DNA of 64,000 nt, taken from positions 372,001 to 436,000 of the forward strand of contig CBDETS010000002.1 in assembly GCA_965242975.1 (NCBI GenBank), given 5' to 3'. Position numbers and translations under genes: made by a program. Shown here piece by piece: positions 9,081-16,648 of the stretch. Every line of letters begins with the position of its first letter. The stretch's first letter is position 1. This DNA is from JAPPHA01 sp965242975 (GTDB lineage Bacteria > Pseudomonadota > Alphaproteobacteria > Rhodobacterales > Rhodobacteraceae). The notes beneath the pieces are model-generated. The model worked only from the letters and a program-made list of their open reading frames with translations. It was not told where the DNA came from and did not search any database.

Positions 9081-11210
9081 CCCAAGTTCCGCACTTTTTT
9101 GCTGAAATCGGTCGAAATTGCCGCTTTCTGGCCGGTAAAGCGTTGATTTTGTTGAGGTGAGTTTCTGGATTTTCGAAGTGGTGCCATAATGTGCTTCCTG
9201 AGGGCTTTTCGGGATTCCCAGTGGGGTGCAGCGGTCCTAATGTAGGAACATGTTTATTCGTGAGACCCTGACCCGCCGCCGCGCTGACAAATGCTACCGA
9301 TCCGTCCGGTTGGTCGAGAATTTTAGAACGGGCCGCAAGGTGCAACAAAAGACGCTCCTGAACCTCGGAGCAGCCTTTCCGATCCCCAAATCGCAGTGGC
9401 CCGAACTGGTCGAACTCGTTCAGGCGGGGATTACGGGAGAAACGCCTCTGTTCGATCCTGAACCGGAATTGGCGACAATGGCGGATACCATTGTGCAGAA
9501 GTTGCGCAGCCGCGCGTTGGTCCAGTCGGCGGCCGAGGCCCTGGATGGCGGCACAGCAAATATCCGTCTCGACAGCATACAGATTGAAGACGCGCGGTCT
9601 GTGGGCTGTGAGCGACTTGCCCTGGCCGCTCTGGAGGCTCTGGGCTTTCTTGGGGTGCTCAAGAATGTCGGCCTGTCGGATCGAGACGCCCGGACCGCCA
9701 TGGCGCTGGTGATTGCGCGCATGGTGCATCCCGCCAGCGAACGGGAGACTTTGCGATGGTTGGAGACCAACAGTGCCACGTTTGAACTTCTGCGCCTCAA
9801 TACCGGGCCGGCGCTCTATCTCGACAAGCTGTATCGTCTCAGTGACGGTCTGGTCAAACACCACGAGGCCATCGAAGACGCGCTGTTTGACCGTCAGCGC
9901 ACGTTGTTCGGCAGTTCCGGTGCGGTGATCTTCTATGACCTGACCAACACCTACATGACCGGGCGTCCAGCGTCCGATCTGGCCAGGTTCGGACGCTCCA
10001 AGCAGAAACGGAACGACTGCCCTCTTGTCACGCTCGCGATGGCCACCGACGAGGGCGGCTTCCCGCGCCGCTCCAGCGTTCTGCCCGGCAATGTCAGCGA
10101 ACCCGGCACGCTGTTCGAGGCGCTGGACAGCCTTGCCACACCGGAGGACAAGGACAAGCCCACGGTCATCATGGATGCAGGCATCGCTACCGAAAACAAC
10201 CTCGCCGAACTGCGCAACCGGGGCTATCATTGGATCACGGTCAGGCGGGGTGGGGTCAAGCCGGATCAGGCGGATGCTGCAGGCGCGCGGGATCCTGATG
10301 CAACGATCGAGACCAGATCGGGGCATGAGGCGCGGATCTGGAACCTGTCCCACGAGCCTGAGAACGAAGCGCAACTCTGCATCTGGAGCCAGGCGCGACA
10401 GGAGCGTGATGAAGCCATTCTGGCCAAGAAGCGGGACGCCTTTGAGGCAGAACTTACCGCCTTGCACGACGGCTTGAGCAAGCCGCGCTCCGTCAAGACA
10501 TACGACAAGGTTCTGGAGCGGCTCGGGCGTTTGCGGGAACGCTACGCTATGGTCAATCAGCATTATGACATCCGCGTCACAAAGGGTTCGGATGGCAAGG
10601 CCAGCGCGGTGACATGGGTACCCAATGCGGCATTCAATACACGCGATGCCCGCGCGGGCCTCTATGTGCTGCGCACCAGCCACACGGAATGGGGCCTTGA
10701 GAAGACGGTGCGCACCTACTGGCGTTTGACCGAACTCGAAGCGACGTTTGAGACGCTCAAGTCTGAACTCGGCTTGCGCCCGATCTGGCACCAACTGTCC
10801 AGGCGGATCGAGGGCCATCTGTTCATCGCGGTGCTGGCGCTGTACGGCGTCAATGTCATCCGGACCCGTCTCGCTGCGCAGGGGGTCCACGACAGTTGGG
10901 CCTCTGTGCGCAACAAGCTCGGTCGCTGGCAGCGGGCCACCACGTCCTTCACCTCCGTCGACGGCGCACGGATCGAGGTCAGAACGGACGCTCGGCCAGA
11001 CCCGGTGGCGGCAGGGGTTGCGAAGGCGGCGGGCGTACCATACGCGCTTGAAAGGCGTATCCGGAAACTGAAAAACCCGTAACGGTCGAGGCCATTCCAA
11101 CCGACCTCCTGACGCACAAAATGTAGTGCCATATCGGGCTTTTCCGAAAATAAAATCGTTTTGTATCATGACCTTATGGAGCCGTGTATGTCAAATTTGC
11201 TGAACCTGGG
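9081..11210 (+). mobile_element. IS1634-family insertion in cas1, copy 1
   Basis: 2130 bp with imperfect terminal inverted repeats CCCAAGTTCCGCA / CCCAGGTTCAGCA. The four-base duplication TTGA at 9077-9080 and 11211-11214 marks a clean insertion: removing the element and one TTGA restores the cas1 frame (QSFETGK). A near-identical copy lies at 32652-34781, with duplication CAAA. Confidence 0.95.
9250..11082 (+). CDS. IS1634-family transposase
   Basis: 610-residue DDE transposase of the IS1634 group (IS4 superfamily). Recognisable blocks: VIFYDLTNTYMTG with the first catalytic Asp, VIMDAGIATENNLAEL for the second, and YWRLTELEATFETLKSELGLRPIWH with the C-terminal Glu. It matches the copy at 32821-34653 apart from a single Thr/Ile difference. 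Translation starts at the ATG after TAGGAAC. It appears fully functional. A very long minus-strand reading frame across it is only a codon shadow. Confidence 0.93.
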   Translation: MFIRETLTRRRADKCYRSVRLVENFRTGRKVQQKTLLNLGAAFPIPKSQWPELVELVQAGITGETPLFDPEPELATMADTIVQKLRSRALVQSAAEALDGGTANIRLDSIQIEDARSVGCERLALAALEALGFLGVLKNVGLSDRDARTAMALVIARMVHPASERETLRWLETNSATFELLRLNTGPALYLDKLYRLSDGLVKHHEAIEDALFDRQRTLFGSSGAVIFYDLTNTYMTGRPASDLARFGRSKQKRNDCPLVTLAMATDEGGFPRRSSVLPGNVSEPGTLFEALDSLATPEDKDKPTVIMDAGIATENNLAELRNRGYHWITVRRGGVKPDQADAAGARDPDATIETRSGHEARIWNLSHEPENEAQLCIWSQARQERDEAILAKKRDAFEAELTALHDGLSKPRSVKTYDKVLERLGRLRERYAMVNQHYDIRVTKGSDGKASAVTWVPNAAFNTRDARAGLYVLRTSHTEWGLEKTVRTYWRLTELEATFETLKSELGLRPIWHQLSRRIEGHLFIAVLALYGVNVIRTRLAAQGVHDSWASVRNKLGRWQRATTSFTSVDGARIEVRTDARPDPVAAGVAKAAGVPYALERRIRKLKNP

Positions 11211-11280
11211 TTGAGACCGGCAAGCTGGATCTGGCCCTGCCGCGCCCGCCCGACCCTCTGACGCTGGCGGGGTTGGGCAC

Positions 11281-11625
11281 ATGAGCCAGGACAGAACCGT
11301 TTTATCGGGGTACAGATTGATGTGGATACTTGTAATGTTCGACCTGCCCACCGACACCAAACCGCAACGCAAGGCGGCCACGGATTTCCGTAATTTTCTG
11401 CTTGATGAAGGGTTCGAGCGCAGCCAGTTTTCGGTCTATGCGCGCTTTGTGAACGGCAAAGAGGCCTTTGCCACTCGCGTCAACCGGATCGAGCGCAACC
11501 TGCCTGCGTCGGGCGATGTCCAGGTGCTGAACTTCACCGATCGGCAATATCGTGATATCGTCCATTTCTCGGACCAGGGACGCAAAGGCGCGCGCAAAAA
11601 CCCCGAACAACTGGTGATGTTCTGA
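11281..11625 (+). CDS. cas2: CRISPR-associated endoribonuclease-like protein Cas2
   Basis: 114-residue Cas2 with the ferredoxin-like start LMWILVMFDLPTDT (metal-site Asp in MFDLP) and the type II-C pattern FERSQFSVYARFV. It is the structural partner of Cas1 in spacer acquisition. The start ATG overlaps the cas1 stop (ATGA), so the two were translationally coupled. It is the only intact cas gene here. With cas1 split by IS1634 it may now be read only from a promoter inside or beyond the IS. Confidence 0.93.
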   Translation: MSQDRTVLSGYRLMWILVMFDLPTDTKPQRKAATDFRNFLLDEGFERSQFSVYARFVNGKEAFATRVNRIERNLPASGDVQVLNFTDRQYRDIVHFSDQGRKGARKNPEQLVMF

Positions 11626-11698
11626 TGCGATTCGCGGAGAAATTCGAGGCAAGACCCGACGCAAAACTTTGCGAAAACAAGATTTTGCGCCGTGATCA
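11626..11698. other. cas2-array spacer region
   Basis: 73 bp between the cas2 stop and the first repeat. It contains the short perfect hairpin CGCAAA-AC-TTTGCG and a second GCAAAA/TTTTGC pairing. It could be leader DNA or the RNA end of an array read from the other side. No gene. Confidence 0.4.
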
Positions 11699-11800
11699 AT
11701 TGTAGCTGTTCAAAATTGGGGGTAACGGCATCGGTAATCCCACGGAATTATAAGCACCTTTCCTATTGTAGCTGTTCAAAATTGGGGGTAACGGCATCGG
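11699..11800 (-). CRISPR. Minimal type II-C CRISPR array, 2 repeats and 1 spacer
   Basis: Two identical 36-bp repeats (11699-11734 and 11765-11800), starting ATTGTAGCTGTTC and ending GGTAACGGCATCGG, flank one 30-bp spacer (11735-11764). Repeat and spacer lengths are standard for II-C. Read on the minus strand each repeat ends GCTACAAT, like the repeat-borne -10 element of Neisseria II-C arrays, suggesting transcription toward cas2. There is no degenerate terminal repeat; the distal repeat directly abuts a truncated queF, so the array has probably been cut down by deletion. Confidence 0.92.
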
Positions 11801-11953
11801 GCAGAGCGAGGTGAACTCGGGCGCGGTGAAACGCACATTGTAGTCCACATCGGCCTGTGGGTTCTGCACACGCTCCAGAACCGCTTCTTCAGGGTTTGAG
11901 GGCAGAACGGTGTCACCGCCGAATTGGGTGAGATTGCTGTAGATATCGCTCAT
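11801..11953 (-). pseudogene. queF: QueF (preQ0 reductase), N-terminal 52 codons fused to CRISPR repeat
   Basis: NADPH-dependent 7-cyano-7-deazaguanine reductase, last step to preQ1 in queuosine synthesis. It starts MSDIYSNLTQFGG and keeps the block VRFTAPEFTSLCP, whose Cys51 is the thioimide-forming cysteine. The next expected residues (VTGQPDF) are replaced by reading through the CRISPR repeat, giving a short tail that stops at about 11696. Start is the ATG at 11953 behind GGAGA. The downstream two thirds are gone, so it is inactive. Confidence 0.85.
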
Positions 11954-11971
11954 ATCTGTCTCCAATTCGTC

Positions 11972-12350
11972 TTAAACGCCGCGCTTATTGCCCCAGATCA
12001 GCACATGTAGCTGAGGCAGGATGCGCGGGTTGAACCATCCAATGCTAAGGGTTTTGTCGATCAGCCATTCCAGCCGTCCGGTGGCATGGTTCAGATCGAC
12101 CGGCAGATTGGGGTCGGTCTCCGGATTGCCTGGCTGCAGGTACAGTTGCAACTCCGGGTAGCGTCCGGCCACGTCTTGCGCCCAATGGAAATCGGCATCA
12201 TCGAAGATCACGATCTTCAGGACCGTGTTATCGGGGCGTACAGACAAACAGGCGTCGAATGAGGCCCAATCCATCTGCTCGCCGCTGCTGGGCGGTTTTG
12301 GGCTGCGGACAAGCATTTCAAGGTCCGAAAACCATGGTTTGGCGAGCGAA
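11972..12350 (-). pseudogene. queE: QueE (7-carboxy-7-deazaguanine synthase), C-terminal fragment
   Basis: About 125 residues matching the end of QueE, a radical-SAM enzyme that makes CDG in the queuosine/preQ0 pathway. Telling blocks: LKIVIFDDADFHWAQ, LYLQPGNPE and the terminal LPQLHVLIWGNKRGV. The N-terminal half with the CxxxCxxC cluster is missing, cut where the IS21 remnant begins at about 12351. It ends 18 bases before the queF start, so the two were once an operon. Confidence 0.8.
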
Positions 12351-12931
12351 CTGTCAATCCCGGAGCAAAAAGGGTCCACGAACCGGAGTAAAATGGGGCC
12401 ACTGCGGTTGAGTGATGCTGCGCCTTGGCGCGTGTGCTCTCCATATAGCTAACGCGTGCCAAGGCGCACTGGCCGGAGGCCAGTTTTGTTCAGCCTTTCG
12501 CTTTGGCTTTCCGGCTTTCACGCAGGCGGAAGCTTTCGCCGTTCATCTCCAGGATATGGACGTGGTGCGTAAGCCTGTCGAGGATGGCACCGGTCAGGCG
12601 TTCGGTGCCAAAAGTTTCAGTCCATTCGTCGAATGGGAGTTTGGATGTGATGATGATTGACCCGCGTTCGTAACGTTGGCTGATCACTTCGAACAGCAAT
12701 TCCGCGCCGGTCTTGCTAAGCGGCACGAATCCCAGTTTGTCGATGATCAGCAGATCCTGTGCAGCCAATTGTTTCTGCAGCCGTTGCAGGCGCCGTTCAT
12801 CGACGGCTTCGATCAACTCGTGTACGAGGGCGGCCGCGGTGACGAAGCGGACACGCATCCCTTTCTGGCAAGCGGCCAATCCCAGTCCCAGGGCAGCATG
12901 GGTTTTGCCCGTTCCGGACAAGCCAGCAACA
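12351..12931 (-). mobile_element. IS21-family remnant with terminal repeat
   Basis: The terminal sequence TGTCAATCCCGGAGCAAAA, followed by the spaced GGGTCCAC / GGGGCCAC motifs, is typical of one IS21 subgroup. It lies directly beside the cut in queE. The inner part is an istB fragment. This is a third IS21 type, distinct from those at 44 kb and 59 kb. Confidence 0.75.
12490..12931 (-). pseudogene. istB: IstB fragment
   Basis: About 145 residues of an IS21 helper ATPase from just before Walker A (LSGTGKTH) through DLLIIDKLGFVPL (Walker B) to the end. The N-terminal domain is missing; the frame upstream of Walker A reads into the opposite strand of the recombinase-associated gene. No istA remains. 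Truncated, not functional. Confidence 0.8.
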
Positions 12932-12935
12932 CACT

Positions 12936-13397
12936 GCCCGTATTCCGGGTTCTGAGGTTCGGATTTGCTATCCGTTTCATCCTCGAGCAGGGCAGACTGT
13001 CCAAATTGTCGCCTGCTCTGTTCACGCCGGGGTTGTGCATCTGACGATCACCCAAAGTGACGGGACACTGGCGAAGATTCCGGCCTGGATGACCGAGGAA
13101 AGCGCTGGAACGGCGTCGATCAATCAAACACCGGTACTGCCGATTGCGGCCCTCTTGGAAGTCCACGCGATTTTGGGGCGTTCTCTACATTGGGAGAATG
13201 AAGAATCATTCCCTAATGGCGGAGGCGAGCATGACGACAGCACATCCCCTTCAACTGAATCTGTTCGATGCCAATCCCGATCTAGAGGCGATCCCGGTCG
13301 AGCGCCTTCTGAGGCTGACTGGAGAGCTTCTCCGGGAGGCCGCGCAAGGCGAGATACCTCAAGACGAGGCACCCGCAGCGACGGAGAAGGTCAATGA
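12936..13397 (+). pseudogene. Recombinase-associated small protein (DUF5372-like), 5'-truncated
   Basis: A frame without a start codon begins at the IS21 remnant and reads CYPFHPRAGQTVQIV, then TLAKIPAWMTEESAG. This resembles the roughly 90-residue DUF5372-type protein commonly found ahead of large serine recombinases. It runs on to 13397, overlapping the next gene by about 165 bp; the sensible part ends near AALLEVHAILG, so the tail may come from a frameshift. Function unknown; it may recognise recombinase sites or modulate the recombinase. Confidence 0.5.
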
Positions 13398-13401
13398 GTA
13401 A
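13231..13401 (+). CDS. Small recombinase-module protein
   Basis: 56 residues (MTTAHPLQLNLFDANPDLE...). It starts at the ATG behind a strong GGAGG and overlaps the recombinase start by 8 bases, so it should be translationally coupled. Acidic-basic helical composition with no recognised domain. Small genes of this kind sit between a DUF5372-like gene and a large serine recombinase in related modules. Function unknown. Confidence 0.6.
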   Translation: MTTAHPLQLNLFDANPDLEAIPVERLLRLTGELLREAAQGEIPQDEAPAATEKVNE

Positions 13402-13821
13402 GATTGGTTCTGATCATTTAACCCGACAGGCCATGGTGTACATTCGGCAATCGACTACTGATCAGGTCACGCGTAACCTTGAGAGCCAGAAGCGCCAATA
13501 CGCGCTTGCAGACCGAGCCCGCCAGCTTGGCTGGGGCGACGTGCAGGTGATCGATGACGATCTGGGCAGGTCAGGTTCAGGCGTTGCGCGCCCGGGCTTT
13601 GAGAAGCTCCTCGCCGCGATCTGTGAAGGGCGCGTTGGCGCGGTTGTCTCAATCGAGGCCTCACGACTGGCCCGCAATGGGCGTGACTGGCATACCCTCC
13701 TGGAATTTTGTGGCCTGGTCGGTACCCTGATTGTGGACGAAGACCAGATGAGCGTTTTACAGCGGCGGTGACGCTGTTGTTCTCTTGGCGAACGTAGGAA
13801 TGTTCGAAGGAGAAAACGCAC

Positions 13822-14931
13822 ATGGATCAAATGGTTTACGTTGGTCTGGATGTCCATGCCGACACAATTGCTGTAGCACTTGCCGACGAAGGGCGTGCTG
13901 GAGAGGTTCGGTTCTATGGCACAGTCCCCAACTCGGCTGATTCTGTTCTTCAGCTCACAAAACGGCTTTCAGCCAAGGGCCGCACTGCAAGCTACTGCTA
14001 CGAGGCAGGCCCCTGTGGATATGGGTTGCATCGTCATCTGACCAGGCTCGGCTTCGAATGCGCGGTTGTGTCACCGGCGATGATCCCGCGCAAGGCCGGT
14101 GACCGGGTCAAGACGGATCGACGCGATGCTGAAATGCTCGCCAGGCTCTGGCGCGCCGGAGAACTCACCTCGATCTGGACGCCGAATGAGGAGCAGGAGG
14201 CGATGCGGGATCTGATCCGAACGCGCCATCAGACCATGTCCGCCCTGAAGTCGGCCAAGCAGCAGCTTTTGAGCTTTCTGCTGCGCCATGGTCTGCGCTA
14301 TCGCAACGGGGGTTACTGGACGAAGCGTCACCGTCGATGGCTGGCCGATCTGCGCAAGTTCCCCTACCCGCACCAGCAACTCGCCTTCGAGGAACTCAAG
14401 CGCACAATCGATCAGCTTGAGGCCCGCATCAACACGTTGGATCTGACCATCACAGAGGCGATCAAGGATTGGCACTTCGCGCCGGTTGTGGACGCCTTGA
14501 GGGCCTTGCGTGGCGTGAATACGACCATTGCCGCCACAGTGGTGGCTGAAATCGGCGACATCACACGGTTCGAAAACCCGCGCCAACTCATGGCCTGGCT
14601 GGGACTGGTGCCCAGCGAACACTCCAGCGGTAACACGACACGACGCGGGCGCTTGACGAAGACCGGCAATGCCTTGGCCCGCACCATGTTGGTCGAAGCC
14701 AGTTGGTCCTATCGGCATTCCCCAAAGGAAGGACATCCCTTCTTGAAACGCTCAGCCCATCTGCCTCAGGACATCCGCGACATCGGCTGGAAAGCGCAGA
14801 CCCGCCTCTGCAAACGGTTCCGCCATCTCAGCCAGACCGGCAAACCACAACCGCGCGTGCTCGCTGCCATTGCCCGCGAACTCGCCGGGTTCATCTGGGA
14901 CATCGCGCGAAAGACGCCGATTCCGGCCTGA
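13822..14931 (+). CDS. IS110/IS1111-family DEDD transposase
   Basis: 369 residues. DEDD domain: VYVGLDVHADTIAVAL, then VKTDRRDAEMLARLWR. Transposase_20 domain: LRGVNTTIAATVVAEIG and the catalytic-serine region SEHSSGNTTRRG (Ser268/269). Starts at ATG behind AAGGAG. Intact and probably active. It belongs to the same group as, but differs clearly from, the elements at 2.7 and 35.1 kb. Confidence 0.92.
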   Translation: MDQMVYVGLDVHADTIAVALADEGRAGEVRFYGTVPNSADSVLQLTKRLSAKGRTASYCYEAGPCGYGLHRHLTRLGFECAVVSPAMIPRKAGDRVKTDRRDAEMLARLWRAGELTSIWTPNEEQEAMRDLIRTRHQTMSALKSAKQQLLSFLLRHGLRYRNGGYWTKRHRRWLADLRKFPYPHQQLAFEELKRTIDQLEARINTLDLTITEAIKDWHFAPVVDALRALRGVNTTIAATVVAEIGDITRFENPRQLMAWLGLVPSEHSSGNTTRRGRLTKTGNALARTMLVEASWSYRHSPKEGHPFLKRSAHLPQDIRDIGWKAQTRLCKRFRHLSQTGKPQPRVLAAIARELAGFIWDIARKTPIPA

Positions 14932-15202
14932 ACTGAAGCCAAAACCTGTCTGTGCAGTACGCTGGAGATGGTGGCCATTGATAGGGGAATCCTCGGTCCC
15001 CGTTGGGATAAATATCCGTTCTTAGAGAGAGGCAAGCCCGCATCGAATTTGGTCAGGCGGTAACCAACCCGCGGATGAGAGCATGATAACCATCGGTTCG
15101 AGCTGCCGTCTCCAGCGCCTGCACAGGCTACAGATTTTGACCGGCCCGCACCAGCGGGGTAGATTAACCATGCCCGGAGGGCAGAAAACGCTCATGAGAG
15201 AC
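14932..15202 (+). ncRNA. Candidate bridge RNA region of IS1111-type element no. 2
   Basis: About 270 bp with no coding signal between transposase stop and right end, the IS1111-group location of the bridge RNA. If so, one guide loop should match DNA around the recombinase insertion point (GAAGAC/GGGGTTTAC). Based on position only. Confidence 0.45.
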
Positions 15203-16648
15203 GGGGTTTACGACCCACGGCATCCCAATGATCGGCTACTCTTGGGCATGAAGGGGACGATGAGCGAGATGGAGTTGTCGGTGCTACGCCAGCGCTCTCA
15301 CGAGGCCCTTCGCCAAAAAGCGCGCAGGGGTGAACTCTTCATGACGGTTGCCATTGGGTATGTTCGGGTTGGCAAGGATCGGATTGACAAGGATCCGGAC
15401 CTGCGTGTTCAAGGTGCTGTAAGCTTGGTGTTTACCAAATTCAATGAGATGCGATCCGTGCGTCAGGTTCACCTGTGGCTGCGCCAGGACCAGATTTCGC
15501 TTCCAGCGGTAGTCTATGGGCTGGACGGGCGCGAGATCCGCTGGAAACTACCAGTTTACAACACGGTGCTGCACATCTTGCAGAACCCGATCTATGCTGG
15601 CGCATATGTCTTCGGTCGCACCGGCTCGCGCACGATCATCGAAGACGGGCGCAAGCGCGTTATTCAAGGGTTGCGCAAGCCGCAGAAAGATTGGGATGTT
15701 CTGATCCACGATCATCACGACGGGTATATCGGTTGGGACATTTACGAGAGGAACCAGCGCGTGATCGCGGACAATGTCACCGGTAAGTTTGGTCCAGGAC
15801 GGGGCGCAATACGGCGAGGCGAGGCGCTGTTGGCTGGGCTTTTGCGTTGCGGTCATTGCGGGCGCAAACTTCATGTCGCTTATTCGGGAAAAGGTGGAAA
15901 CACCGGGCGCTATCATTGTCGCGGCAGTCAGTTCAATCATGGTGGCGAACGCTGCATCTCGTTCGGCGGCATGCGAGTGGACCGGGCGGTCAGCACCGAG
16001 ATCATCTCGCGGTTACAGCCCTTGGGCATTGAAGCGGCGCTGGAAGCAGATGCGGCCTGCGGAGAAGCCCATGCTCAAAAGCGCCACCAGCTTGAACTGA
16101 GCCTGAAGCAAGCGCAATTTGAAGCGTCTCGTGCACGTCGCCAATACGACGTTGTTGATCCTGACAACCGATTGGTTGTTGGCGAATTGGAAGCGCGCTG
16201 GAATGCTCGGCTTCAAGACGTTGCGGCGCTGGAAGATCAGATCAAGGCGCATGACGCAGTGGCGATGGCACAAGGAGCGAGTGATGCTGATCGGGTCCAG
16301 TTGGTGAGCCTGGGGGCTGATCTGGAGCGCGCATGGGCCAGTCCCGGGACGACATCAGCTACCAAGAAACAGATCATTCGTACTCTGGTCGAGGAAATCG
16401 TGACACGGGTCGACGGCGATACCATCAATCTCGTTGTCCATTGGCAGGGTGGCGCGCATTCCCAGTTGGCTGTACGAAAGAACAGATGCGGTCAGCATCG
16501 TTGGACAACCGACAAAGACGTGGTGGACCTCACCCGGGCATTGGCTCGTCTCATGCCCGACAAGTTGATTGCTGCTGCGCTCAACCGCGCTGGAAAGCTC
16601 ACCGGTCGCGGCAATGGCTGGACACAGTCACGAGTGTGTTCTCTAAGG

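Larger units (their letters stand above)
8230..11284 (+). pseudogene. cas1: CRISPR adaptation integrase Cas1, split by IS1634
   Basis: Metal-dependent spacer integrase of the Cas1-Cas2 complex. The body is at 8230-9080 and the last codons (ETGKLDLALPRP..., stop TGA at 11282-11284) lie beyond an IS1634 element. Active-site residues are visible: Glu150 (NIEAQAARYYW), His207 (GLFHSNRGN) and the Asp in DLVEPFRP. There is no ATG; translation would start at TTG 8230 with no good ribosome site, so the exact start is uncertain. The TGA overlaps the cas2 ATG (ATGA). The interrupted protein would keep about 284 residues plus a foreign tail, losing the C-terminal segment. Confidence 0.88.
13745..15202 (+). 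mobile_element. IS110-family element, IS1111 group, no. 2
   Basis: It interrupts the serine recombinase between GAAGAC and GGGGTTTAC; AGAC occurs at both junctions. Subterminal inverted repeats ATGAGCGTTTT (13748-13758) and AAAACGCTCAT (15185-15195) are perfect over 11 bp. The transposase starts about 75 bp from the left end; about 270 bp of non-coding DNA follows it. Confidence 0.86.
13394..16648 (+). pseudogene. Large serine recombinase, split by IS1111-type element and 3'-truncated by IS6
   Basis: The resolvase domain (AMVYIRQST with Ser, LESQKRQYAL, DDLGRSGSG, SIEASRLARNGRDW) runs to codon 117. It continues after the IS at 15203 with GVYDPRHPNDRLLLGMKGTMSE, then the recombinase domain, a zinc ribbon (LLRCGHCGRKLHVAY...C), and a coiled coil. 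Removing 13745-15202 restores one frame. The last codons run into the IS6 left end at 16649, so the natural C terminus is lost. Such enzymes integrate or excise mobile islands; this one is dead, and no att pair was identified. Confidence 0.88.

Noticed and set aside
8389..11169. Very long minus-strand open frame (926 codons) over cas1 and IS1634; a similar one of 733 codons at 32539-34740
   Set aside because: It runs antisense to recognisable Cas1 and IS1634 transposase, crosses the IS boundary and has the Arg/His/Gly/Pro-rich look of a high-G+C shadow frame.
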